Assembly: GCA_029339505.1 (NCBI GenBank)
Contig: JAQISU010000109.1
Coordinates: 622,001-686,000 of the forward strand
Direction: 5' to 3'
From: Unio delphinus
Taxonomy: Eukaryota > Mollusca > Bivalvia > Unionida > Unionidae
DNA length: 64,000 nucleotides
Positions 1 through 10,305 of this stretch are shown in pieces. The notes beneath the pieces were generated by a model. The model was not told the origin of the DNA. It saw only the letters and a list, made by a program, of their open reading frames with translations, and did no database searches. Position 1 is the first letter of the stretch. Every line of letters starts with the position of its first letter. Made by a program: the position numbers and the translations under genes.

Positions 1-72
<72 letters not shown>
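1..72. repeat. (TC)n microsatellite
   Basis: Pure dinucleotide run from the first base, so it continues beyond the window edge. A polypyrimidine tract of this length can form triplex (H-) DNA; that is general knowledge, not shown here. Confidence 0.98.
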
Positions 73-75
<3 letters not shown>

Positions 76-562
76 TCCTCCACCGTATAATACACTAATT
101 ATATCCTATATAGTGTTATTGGACGCGATCAATTTGACCTAAAAGGTCGATTTTAAGTCTGATATGAATTATGACTCGGTTCCCTCAGCCAACTCTATCA
201 ATAAAATGGTTTGTTATTCATATTTTTTTAACCTCAAAAATAGAATGACATAAAGAATAATTCTTTTTAAATACTAATTTGATACTCATTTTGAAAGAAA
301 AGAGCTTTTATATTTTATAAATGTATTATTTATAGTTAATATCTAATAAAGTTAAGAAGAAAAAATAGTATTCATAAATTTTCAGAAATATATTACATGT
401 GTTTTTTAGGTACTAAAAGAAATTAAAAACAGCAGCTGTAAGCAGTGACATGTCATTTCTCCATCACCCCCTCTCCCCCACACTCTCTTTCACTCATTCC
501 TACTAATATAAAACATTAGTTCTTGTAATTTGAGATTGTATGACACAACAATATTCGTTTTC

Positions 563-563
<1 letters not shown>
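73..563. other. unique AT-rich sequence, nothing recognised
   Basis: No open frame of note and no tandem or element-like structure. A short C-rich stretch near 461-495 (ccatcacccc type) is the only compositional change. Confidence 0.6.
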
Positions 564-608
<45 letters not shown>

Positions 609-786
609 TAGTAGTAGTAGTAGTAGTAATAGTAGTGGTAGTAGTAGTTACTACTAATGCTACTTCTACTACTATTATTATTATTGTCATTATCATTATA
701 ATTATTGTTAGTAGTAGCAGTAGTAGCAATAGTAGTAGTATGGTTTAATATTATTGTTTTTGTTGTTATCATCATCATCATCATTA
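564..786. repeat. imperfect trinucleotide tract (TAA/TAG/TAC/ATC)
   Basis: The tract moves from (TAA)n to (TAG)n to (TAC)n and ends in (ATC)n. It is open in several frames on both strands, giving Leu/Ile/Val/Thr-only translations. It is a repeat, not a gene. Confidence 0.95.
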
Positions 787-1326
787 AAGGCAACAACATT
801 TATCAGCATAGCTGTTAATGTTGGTATATGTGTTATAGATGCTGACTTTATGAGCAATGCTGCTGCTGTTGTTTTTAAACCTGATCATCATAAACCGTAG
901 TATGGCCTTTGTACATAAAATAACCCTGATAAGAATTAGGGTACAATCAAATGCTCGAAGTTTCAGTCAGTGACTATTGCAAACAAACTGAATATAACCA
1001 GATTAATACATAGATGTCCTAATGCAATTATGGGAAATTCAAATTAAATCCAGTTTTTAAAACTAAAAAACTTAAATCTCTATAATTGCATTATCACTTA
1101 TAGCTTAATCAAAGAAAAAATATTATTACCTAAATATGGAATATGAATATTACACGAATTTACAGGCAAACTAAAATAAATAAAAGCGATCTTTCTTATT
1201 TCGCAGATAATTCAATACGGAACGAAGTCAGTTCAATAGAGTAGGCCCTGGTAATCCTGTTACGCCTTTTAGCTTGAAACGACTGAGTAATGTAAGTCGA
1301 CTTATTTTTGCATTTAAATTGTTATA
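787..1326. other. unique AT-rich sequence, nothing recognised
   Basis: No repeat or coding structure seen. It ends with the left copy of the target duplication of the SINE that follows (1316-1326). Confidence 0.6.
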
Positions 1327-1560
1327 ATAGGGGCCTCGAGTGGCCGAGTCCGTTACGGATCACTGCCATCTCACCTCTGTCTGCGTTTTTTCTTGTCTCG
1401 GATTCGGCCAATGTGGGCATGTGAGAAAGCTCTCCAGTAGCTTCTCGTGGGTCGGTGGTTCTTTCCGGGGTTTTCCGGGTTCTTCCTCCTCCATTAATAT
1501 TGGCCGCCATATATAGCCTATCTTGTGCTAAAAAATGGCGTTAAAACATAAAAACAAAAC
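1327..1560 (+). mobile_element. tRNA-derived SINE, copy 1, with deleted A box
   Basis: It starts with ggggcctcgagtggccgag, the 5' end of the family seen best at 9787-10030, and runs through the family body (ggatcactgccatctcacct, then ccattaatattggccgcc) to an A-rich tail. Compared with the 9787 copy it lacks about 15 bases of the A-box region (the tggtctaaagcgctt stretch) and its B box is eroded, so it should not be transcribable by RNA polymerase III. It is flanked by a perfect 11-bp duplication, aaattgttata, at 1316-1326 and 1561-1571, which fixes both ends. Confidence 0.88.
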
Positions 1561-1571
1561 AAATTGTTATA

Positions 1572-1993
1572 CTTCACTATTACAATAAGTATAAATATAT
1601 ATATAATGGCTCCTTTTTTAGATATCGTATTTTGTTTGACACTATTGAGAACATTGGGGTATAAACTGGTCAATCCTTATAATTCAACTTTAAATCTAAT
1701 TTTAAAAATTAAGTAAAAAGCTTTGTTAAATAGACTAGTCCTACATTGTCTTTCCGTGCATGAATACATGCCATATAGCAGTCAATTTCCACAGCCGATC
1801 AGGATACGGCAGTCAGTCTGACAATATGGCACAAAGTTATCTGCGGACATTAAGAGCTAAATGATCATCATACACCTAGCTACATAGGTCAAGGTCCCGA
1901 AGTGAAATTCATGATAGACAAATACACATCTGATTAAACTACAACAATAATTTCGATTTGAGTAATAATCTTTACACAAATTGACCGATGTCG

Positions 1994-1995
<2 letters not shown>
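1572..1995. other. unique sequence, nothing recognised
   Basis: No tandem structure, element ends or convincing frame. Confidence 0.55.

Positions 1996-2031
<36 letters not shown>
1996..2031. repeat. (TA)n(TG)n microsatellite
   Basis: About seven TA units followed by about twelve TG units. Confidence 0.95.
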
Positions 2032-2139
2032 TTAACAAATAGGTATATTGATTGAAACTTCTTTGGTATTTTTTCTTTTTTTCTTAAGGTAGACTGTTAT
2101 TTCAATTTGCAGAAAACTGATATTATTAAGTATTACTGG

Positions 2140-2356
2140 TACTACAACTACTTTTATTATTACTACTACTACTATTACTAATACCACTACTATTACTACT
2201 ACAATTACTATTACTACTGCTACTATTTCTAAAAATGCTGCTACTATTACTACTACAATTACTATTACTACTACAATTACTATTACTACTACAATTACTA
2301 TTACTACTACTACTACAATTACTGCTACAACTACAATACTATTACTACTACAATTA
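2140..2356. repeat. (TAC/ATT)n imperfect trinucleotide tract, left part
   Basis: Interspersed tac, tat and aat triplets. The same tract resumes at 2629 after an inserted SINE, so it was one continuous tract before the insertion. Confidence 0.92.
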
Positions 2357-2370
2357 CTAGGATTAGTACT

Positions 2371-2614
2371 GTTGTACTACGGTCTAAGGCCATTTTTAAG
2401 CACACGATATACTATACATGGCGGCCAGTATTATTGGTGGACTAAGAACTTGGGAAAACCCCCGGAAAGAACAACCGACCCACGAGAACCTACTGGCAAG
2501 CTTTCTCACATAACTACATTAGCCGAATCTTAGACTCGAACCAATGCAGACAGAGGTGAGATGGCAGTGATCCGTAACGGAGAGCGCTTTAGACCACTCG
2601 GCCATTCGGGGCTC
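2371..2614 (-). mobile_element. tRNA-derived SINE, copy 2, with perfect TSD
   Basis: This is the reverse complement of the SINE family: it reads from the 3' part (gccatttttaagcacacgat, cggccagtattattgg) to the tRNA-like head (gcgctttagaccactcggcc). The B-box region (gactcgaacc) and A-box region are both recognisable. The duplication ctaggattagtact is perfect at 2357-2370 and 2615-2628 (14 bp; 13 if the first c belongs to the SINE). The insertion lies inside the trinucleotide tract. The short gttgt at 2371 is the remnant of the AAC-type tail. Confidence 0.92.
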
Positions 2615-2628
2615 CTAGGATTAGTACT

Positions 2629-2674
2629 ACTTCTACTATTACTACTATATTTATTATTAATACTAGTACTATTG

Positions 2675-2716
<42 letters not shown>

Positions 2717-3160
2717 TTACTACAGGATTGCTACTACTACGTATTTTAATACTACACATCTATTACTAATGCTACTACTATTGCTACTACTGTTATTACT
2801 AATATTAATACTACTACTATTACTACTACTGTTATTACTAATATTAATACTACTACTACTGTTACTACTATTACTACAGGATTGCTACTACTACGTATTT
2901 TAATACTACACATCTATTACTAATGCTACTACTATTGCTACTACTGTTATTACTAATATTAATACTACTACTATTACTACTACTGTTATTACTAATATTA
3001 ATACTACTACTACTGTTACTACTATTACTATTACTACTACAGCAATTACTATTGCTATTGCTACTATTACAAGTGCTACTATTACTCCTACTGTTATTAT
3101 TATAACTACTATTGCTATTACTGCTACTGATATTACTACTGTTGCTAATAATAATAATAC
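2629..3160. repeat. (TAC)n imperfect tract with an exact 154-bp tandem duplication
   Basis: The trinucleotide tract continues to about 3160. Bases 2722-2875 (starting acaggattgctactactacg) recur at 2876-3029 with no difference that I can see, an offset of 154 bp. The Leu/Ile-only frames on both strands are by-products. Confidence 0.92.
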
Positions 3161-3344
3161 CAATGCAGGCGCTAATGACTTCTATTCCTGGTAAAACCAT
3201 TTATTCACCTAATATAATTCATATCAAAATTTACAGAAACATTCACGTCTTAAGAGATGAAAAGATAAGTAGAACTTAAAGCTAAACTAAAGAAATACAA
3301 CTTATAAAGTACGATTATTCACACTCTATATCATAATCAAAATC

Positions 3345-3595
3345 CATTGCTTTGGTATTATTCATACTCATTCATAACTTACTCCACACATTTCGGTATT
3401 TTTCATACTCATTAATACCTTAATCAACACATTTGTGTGTTACTCATACTCATTTATAACTTAATTCACACATTTTGTTATTATTCATCCTCATTTTTAC
3501 TTTAATCCACACATTTTGGTATTATTCATACTCACTTATAGCTTAATCAACACATTTTGGCATTATTCATACTCATATCTTATTCCACACATTTT

Positions 3596-3599
<4 letters not shown>
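3345..3599. repeat. 41-bp minisatellite, about 6 units
   Basis: The anchor tcatactcat recurs about every 41 bp (3363, 3404, 3445, 3486, 3527, 3568), with ttggtattattc and acttaatccacacatttt in each unit. Units are roughly 80-90% alike. The last unit runs directly into the AT tract. Confidence 0.88.

Positions 3600-3665
<66 letters not shown>
3600..3665. repeat. (TA)n microsatellite
   Basis: Pure dinucleotide run; the IYIY translations on both strands come from it. Confidence 0.97.
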
Positions 3666-3668
<3 letters not shown>

Positions 3669-4828
3669 CAATTATATCGCAGACATTTTTCTTTCATTAG
3701 CAAATTGCATTCGTACGGATTTGTTTTTGTTGGGATGTTGGCTTTTAACGGCATTTTTAACACTATTGTCTATAGCATGCACAAGAGACGAGAGTTAACT
3801 GTATTTTCCAAAGACACACCAAAGAAACTCTCCTGGTCTGGCCAGGGCGGGTATTAAAGAATTTCAGGCAATCGCCGAAAGAATCTCAAAAAATATACAT
3901 GAAAACAGCATTTAAATGAGACAAGCCACCCTGGATTATGAAAGATGAAATCGATTAGCATCAATTAACGGTTATTAACTTAAGGTGTATCCATTTCAAA
4001 TGAAACGTCATATCCACGTTTTGACACAAGTCAAGTTTAATCACGAAATGTTTGATTCGCAGACTCACACATTACAAACACATTACAAACCTATCCGGCC
4101 TCCCGTGGTTTAGTATCAGACACTCGCAGAACGGAGAATTAAGCTGTGGTAGTTTGGCGCCATCTTCCACTCGTATTCCGGATCACATTACCAATAAAAC
4201 TTCCGTAGAGAGGACTGTTTGGTTCCGCATCTTTTCTTGTTCAAATCAAATTGCAGGTTGATTTTTTAAAATAGGAGCACAATCTATCTCTAGACGCTAT
4301 TATGTATGTAAATGCATACACATGAACATTGAAACAAAGGTGTTCAATTTAGTTTTCTTTCTGATTTAGCAGAATCCTGACATCGATTTAGACGTGCATC
4401 TCTATACGGTAAATCTTCAATGATAATGTCAACACCGACAAGGCCAGATTGAATGCCTCGCCCCTTATGACGAGCTCCTCAAATCAAAGAAACTTGTTAC
4501 ATATCTCTACACCGTGCCGTAATTAAGTCTTTCAAACTTAATGGATGATAATGATAATACGCTTTTACAAATGGGTCTTGTCGGTATGGTTTAGATCAAG
4601 TGCGATATTGCAAGTCATTCAGGAGAAATTTACGAGCTTCTGCAGGGAAGAGTCTAAATAACATGCCAGGAATAGGTGCCGTGAATCATATTCCACAGAC
4701 TTTAGAACCTAGAAAGATGTCCATCATTCATAAATTAATCACATATCAGAATATAGATAACAAATAGGAAGAGACAAACAATTGTAAAAACCTTTTTTAT
4801 AATTATTTTTAATTTTTATTTTTTAAAA
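3666..4828. other. unique sequence, nothing recognised
   Basis: Moderately complex sequence. A 69-codon frame at 4052-4261 (+) has ordinary composition, but I recognise no domain and see no splice or codon evidence that would make it an exon. Confidence 0.5.
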
Positions 4829-4829
4829 T

Positions 4830-4876
<47 letters not shown>
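4829..4876. repeat. (TTTA)n microsatellite
   Basis: About twelve tetranucleotide units after a T/A-rich leader. Confidence 0.96.
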
Positions 4877-5145
4877 TAGAATTCTTACTTGACATTCTTT
4901 TTAGCAATACATTAGAGAACCGCCTCACTTTGGAAACTGTTTTCGACGCTTCAAACAAATAATGGTACCCGTGGGTTTTGTTTACCGGTCATCTTTTGTA
5001 TATTCAGTTTCATTACTCACTGTTTCTTTCCGTAAATGATTGCTAAAACATATCTCGCTGCCTTTGCTGAACTAGGACCTCATTTAGAATGTAATAATAT
5101 GCATTCTTTTAAGCTTTGAGTTTCGACTTGAAACTAGCTGCAAGC

Positions 5146-5148
<3 letters not shown>

Positions 5149-5210
<62 letters not shown>
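5149..5210. repeat. (AG)n microsatellite
   Basis: Uninterrupted purine dinucleotide run of about 31 units. Confidence 0.97.
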
Positions 5211-5213
<3 letters not shown>

Positions 5214-7154
5214 TTGTGAAAGTAGGTTTCGTCTAATATTCATAACAATACTGTAAGTACTTTTTTCCGAAACGAATACCACCCATAGTTTAGGTCCAGG
5301 TAAATATATTCAGCCTTTAAATGAAAAATTACATTTTATTCCAGGGTATATCATTTAATTCCTTTGAAAATACAGCTTTTGTCTGTTTTAATCCTAATCA
5401 ATTCATTTAAGCAAGCCATCATAAGTTTCATAGAGATTGTTATCAATATACACAAAGGGCCATACGTTTTTTCCTCTTCATAATTTTTCTAAACAGTTAT
5501 CAAAAGTTACTTAAGCGTGCCATATTTTCGAGTCTGAATTATTGACACAAAATGCAGTTTATGAGGGAAGAAACGTTCATTAATAAATACCGAATGAATT
5601 CAATGAATAATTGCTTTTTGAAATAAAACTAATATAGAGACTGGACGGGTTATTATTTTAAACAAACAAATTCACGAGTAGATAATTGGTATATGCTAAA
5701 TGTAAATAAGAGAAGATGTAAGACAGAAAGCATTAACCATCTGCAGGTAAATGATTTAATCAAACACATCAGTGTTGCTTGTTGTTGTTTTGGTTTCTAT
5801 ATTGTTTTGTTTTGTTTTGGGGCCTTTTTGTTGTTTTTATTTTGTTTTGTTAGCCAGTCCAAAATTGATGTCTATTTGGTAAATTAAAACGCCAACATAG
5901 AATGATGAGTACATCGTGTGTTACTTCATTTTTTCTTGAGCATGACGTTTGAAAATATGAGTTTTTATGAAACAGAAATAGCAGTAGAATCTTTTGAAAG
6001 AAACTTTAAAGCGCCTTCGGGAAAAACCTGCAAATAAGTTGTGTAAAGTCCTTTATAAGTATGACTTCATTGTATTTTAATATTGTTTTCTCATTTGTGG
6101 ATACGAGAGGGTAAACTTTATTAACAAACCGCCATCTTGAAACATTTTTTCCGGGTGGAGTTGTCACAACTGCTTAAATATTTCAGTAATTCTATTCGTT
6201 AGTAGCATGGAAAAGTCTCTACTATATCGATCAAGGGGTTCTCAAGTCCAAATATAGATTTCTATGCGAAAACGATCTTCACCCTCAATAATGGGTCATC
6301 GGAATTTTTCCTTCCTTTTACAATCATTGCTATATCTCTTACACGTTCGGCAGTATGAATAATTAATACGCTTGATACAGTTTCTATTTATCATGAACGT
6401 ATCAAAACGATATATTTATTCTCTGACGTTTGTCAGATAATCTGCTTTTGATCGCAAGAGTAGGATATTTATTCTAGAAGATTAAATCGAAATAAATGTT
6501 AACGAACAAAGTCTATGATTTTATTTAAAAAAATGCAAAGTTCAATAAATGATCAATTAACATAATTAATATTCCCATGTAGCGGCAGCGGCGTATAATT
6601 TGATTCACCTAACCAGTACTATGGTGGCAGATACATGTGATTATTACGATGCACTCCGACTGCAAAGGGAATAGTTTCCGTTAATGGTATGTCGGGCTCT
6701 GAATCGATCGATTTCGCTAGAATGATTTGTAGGAACTTATTTTATGTGTGTGAAATTACTTTGTATATACTTGGTCGGAACAAATTATTGTCCTTGAAGT
6801 TTTATCCTTAGATTGATAAAAACGAAGGCATACTATTTATCTCAGATGACATTATAGTGATCGTTAGTAAAATTCAGTAAATCGAAAACCATAGAACTTG
6901 CATGGCTTTCGGAAAAGAGAAGACATTGTCTTCTTTCCTATGTATAATAATGTTATGTCGATAAAGTTATGTTGTTAACTGAAAAAAAAAATCGCTGAGC
7001 GAAGAATTGATTTTGTAATATATTAAAAAGTTACTAAATCTACAAATCTGTAAATATTCTTTCTCTACGTATGTTTGCATTTTTAGAAATATCAAGGAAA
7101 TTTGAAAGATATACTGAAGCTGTTATTTTGTTTCGGTTGGTGGTATGTGGGTTT

Positions 7155-7157
<3 letters not shown>
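5211..7157. other. unique sequence, nothing recognised
   Basis: Two kilobases without tandem structure or recognisable element, apart from a GTTTT-rich stretch near 5780-5860. The 64-codon frame across it (5693-5887) is low in complexity and not credible as a gene. Confidence 0.5.

Positions 7158-7242
<85 letters not shown>
7158..7242. repeat. (CA)n(TA)n compound microsatellite
   Basis: About 21 CA units followed by about 20 TA units. Confidence 0.97.
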
Positions 7243-7247
<5 letters not shown>

Positions 7248-7572
7248 AATGAATTCAAACAGTGGTTTGGCCTCAAAGTCTTGGTAAAAACAAATATAAA
7301 TATAATAATATTCTACGAGTGAAATTAAACAGGCAGTTAAGTGACATGCAATGATTAAGTTAAGAGATGAAATATTAATGGAGACTCGGAAAAATAAAAA
7401 GACCACGCAATATTTAAAACAGCATGACTAGACTACTTTTACTCTGAGATGTAAGACGTACTAAACGGGAATTGTACGCATGATACCGTGTCGGAAATCA
7501 TAGAGGATTACTCAAAGATTTATAATGTACCGTGGACATAAAGTATCCCAATCAAGTATCTCTCTACAGTTC

Positions 7573-8577
7573 CAACACATGGTAGGGTTAAAAGGTAATA
7601 TGCTGAGTCACGGGTATAAAATGCTATGAATATCTAACACATGGTAGGGTTAAATGGTAATATACGGAGTCAATGGTGTAAAATGCTATAAATGTCTAAC
7701 ATATGGAAGGGTTAAAATCAGTGGCGTCACTAGGGTTGGTGTCACCCGGTGCGGTAACTCATGGTTTCACCCCCATGGACCTCCTCCTGTAACATACCAT
7801 ACAAAAACTTTATAGACAGTCAGTTTGGTGTCACCCCCTCTGATGGTGTCACCCGGTGAGTTCCGCACCCCCCGCATCCCCCCAGCGACGCCATTGTGAT
7901 CGGTTATCCCCTTATGAAATCCGACTAGACCGAGTAGTGTGTGCTCTGTAAAATTTGCAATTTTTCATTTTGGTGTCACCCCTCTGAGATGGTGTAACTC
8001 GGTGTGGTCCGCACCCCCCACACCCCCTAGCGACGCCACTGGTTAAAAGGTAATATGCCGAGTCACGGGTGTAAAATGCTATGAATGTCTAACATATGGA
8101 ACGGTTTAAATGTAATATGCGGAGGCACGGATGTAAAATGCTATGAATGTCTAACATATGGAACGGTTTAAAGGTAATATGCGGATGCACGGGTTTAAAA
8201 TGCTATGAATGTCTAACATATGGTAGGGTTTAAAGGCAATATGCTGAGTCACCGGCGTAAAATGCTATGAATGTCTAACTTATGGAAGGGTTAAAAGGTA
8301 AATATGCTGAGTCACGGATGTAAAATGCTATGAATGTCTAACATATGGCAGGGTTTATAGGTAATATGCTGAGTCACCGGCGTAAAATGCTATGAATGTC
8401 TATCATATGGTAGCGTTTCAATGTAATATGCGGAGGCACGGGTGTAAAATGCTTGGAATGTCTAACTTAAGGAACTGTTTAAAGGTAATATGTGTAGGCA
8501 TGGGTGTAAATGCTATGAATGTCTAACAAATGGATCGGTTTAAAAGTAATATGTGGAGGCACGAGTGTAAAATGCTT
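7573..8577. repeat. 62-bp minisatellite, about 11 units, interrupted by a MITE
   Basis: Unit anchors are gctatgaatgtctaacatat and gtaatatgcggag. The atgaatgtc anchor recurs at 8081, 8143 and 8205 (62 bp). Two-plus units lie at 7573-7718; a hAT-like MITE occupies 7719-8041; about 8.5 units follow. One more partial unit sits at 9320-9350, beyond a unique 740-bp block. Confidence 0.92.
7719..8041. mobile_element. hAT-like MITE (323 bp) inside the 62-bp array
   Basis: The block begins cagtggcgtcactagg (7719-7734) and ends cctagcgacgccactg (8026-8041). These are terminal inverted repeats with 15 of 16 matches. It is flanked by gttaaaat (7711-7718) and gttaaaag (8042-8049), an 8-bp duplication with one mismatch. 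Uninterrupted array units read gttaaaag at this place, so the empty site is known from the same array. CA...TG ends plus an 8-bp duplication are typical of hAT elements. There is no transposase frame, so it is non-autonomous. A second right-end-like sequence (ccagcgacgccattg, ending near 7897) lies inside, suggesting an internal end duplication. Confidence 0.85.
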
Positions 8578-9318
8578 TTGTTACACGCACAGGGGTATTC
8601 ACTTGACCGAGCGGTGTCAAAACCCTGGCGCGAGTCACGCTGGAAGTCATATGTTTTCCCCAAATTTCCAAAGACTTCCATACAACATGAGTTGTAAAAT
8701 GGAAAGAGAGACCTGTCTGCTATATTTAATAACCTTTGCTCTAATCAATTGGCGACCTAGATGAGACAACTTGCCCAAAAGTCCATTAACTGCACCTTAG
8801 CATGGTTTTTCTTCTTTATCATCCTATTTCCGTACCGCAAGCCCGTCATGCCATAGAAATTCCACTAGTATTCCCTTACTAACTGGGAAATATTTAACTG
8901 CGCGACCCTAGGCCAGTCAATCCACAGAATTTCCGGCGTATCACGCTCATATACATACGCCCATTTTCCACTATGGACACATAAACGGTACCTACCAAGT
9001 TCCAACCTATTGATTCCATTCTATAATTTATTGATTTCCAACCATAAATACTGCCTTTTCAATCAAATCACTTTTATACACCGCGGAATTTTAATATGGA
9101 CTATGTTACAAAAAGACACAGTCATTCGGCTTGTTCCCAAATTCACTACTAACGACCCCAGCATGGTTCAAATTCACTAACACTCGGCTCTGTGATGTTT
9201 GCTCCTACTAACTGGCTAACTATTTCGGGCTAGTAATGTTTCCATGGCACCGAAGACCAAATACTCGCACAAATTAAAAACGGGATGCTGTCAAATACAC
9301 ATACTCCAAATTTATTAC
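8578..9318. other. 740-bp unique block splitting the 62-bp array
   Basis: Array sequence stops after gtgtaaaatgct and resumes at 9319 with ctatgaatgtctaacatatg, almost in register. The block is more C-rich than its surroundings. I could not find matching terminal repeats or a duplication. It may be an old insertion or simply sequence between two array parts. Confidence 0.5.
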
Positions 9319-9350
9319 ACTATGAATGTCTAACATATGGAAGGGTGAAA
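9319..9350. repeat. stray partial 62-bp unit
   Basis: It reads ctatgaatgtctaacatatg followed by gaagggtgaaat, the middle part of the array unit. Confidence 0.8.
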
Positions 9351-9364
9351 TACGAGTAAGTCTT

Positions 9365-9375
9365 GGGGGGGGGGG
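9365..9375. repeat. G11 homopolymer
   Basis: Eleven consecutive G in an AT-rich setting. Confidence 0.9.
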
Positions 9376-9786
9376 TATACAATGATATATACTTCCAGTC
9401 TGAAACAAAACAAAAATTATCCTACATTATATAAAAGCAAGCTTCTTTAAAATATGGTTACATTGTGCAATCAGAGTGTAAATACACCGACATGCAGCAA
9501 AAGAAAGTTGTTAAAATTATTTTGTTCATGTTGTGGCTTCAAATGCAAACCAAATGTGGCTGTATAATGAGACGCGATATTTTACGTAATTAAACTATCA
9601 GAAAAAGTAAGACAATCAGCTTTTGTTTAGTTTTTATTTAAATTCATTTTTTTATTTAAACGTATTTTATTGCATGTAATAAACATCATGCAAACCGATG
9701 GATCATAAAATATTATGTCTAAGTTACCTCGGTTTATCTCCTTTACATTAGCTTAACCCAACGTTGGTTTTAAAACAATGAGTCCC
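9376..9786. other. unique AT-rich sequence, nothing recognised
   Basis: No tandem or coding structure. Confidence 0.55.
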
Positions 9787-10030
9787 GGGGCCCCGAGTGG
9801 CCGATTGGTCTAAAGCGCTTTCCGTTACGGATCACTGCCGTCTCATTTCTGTCTGCGTGAGTTCGAGTCTTGGATTCGGCCAATGTGGGTATGTGAGAAA
9901 GCTTATCCAGTAGCTTCTTGTGGGTCAGTGGTACTTTCAGTCGTTTTCCCGGGTTCTTCCTCCACCATTAATACTGGCCGTTATGCTGAAAAATGGCATT
10001 AAACCCTACAACAGTAACAACAACAACAAC
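9787..10030 (+). mobile_element. tRNA-derived SINE, copy 3 (best copy)
   Basis: This is the most complete member of the family. The head reads ggggccccgagtggccgatt then ggtctaaagcgctt, an A box like that of class II (Leu/Ser) tRNAs. About 50 bases later gagttcgagtc gives a B box. The tRNA-unrelated body follows (atgtgggtatgtgagaaagc ... ccattaatactggccgtta ... ctgaaaaatggcattaaacc), ending in (AAC)n. The flanks aacaatgagtccc (left) and aacaacgtgtccc (right) agree at 11 of 13 positions and could be the target duplication, but they overlap the AAC tail, so I am less sure of them. Confidence 0.9.
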
Positions 10031-10279
10031 GTGTCCCCAGAATATAATCTCTATATCACCAAAGAAATTCTGTGAAAGGTTCACAAAAAAAAGACGTTTT
10101 CAAAATCAACTTTATTTTAAAACAATCTGCTTTTAATTGTAATCTGTTTTTTTTTTTTTTTAATCTAAAATTTCACCGACCTATATCCGACGCTCCAGTT
10201 TGTGAGCGCGCCGTGATCGAACCTTTTGCACCTCGGTTAGGCCGCTACTACATAAGCATACACTTTATATAAAATAAAA

Positions 10280-10305
10280 GAGAGAGAGAGAGAGGGGGGG
10301 GGGGG
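10280..10305. repeat. (AG)n followed by G12
   Basis: About seven AG units followed by a run of twelve G. Confidence 0.93.

Noticed and set aside
2874..3200. 108-codon reverse-strand frame
   Set aside because: It is the TAC/ATT trinucleotide tract read as Ser/Asn.
9787..9870. Possible tRNA-Leu/Ser gene
   Set aside because: A and B boxes are present, but there is no clean acceptor stem and the head is followed by the shared SINE body in several copies.
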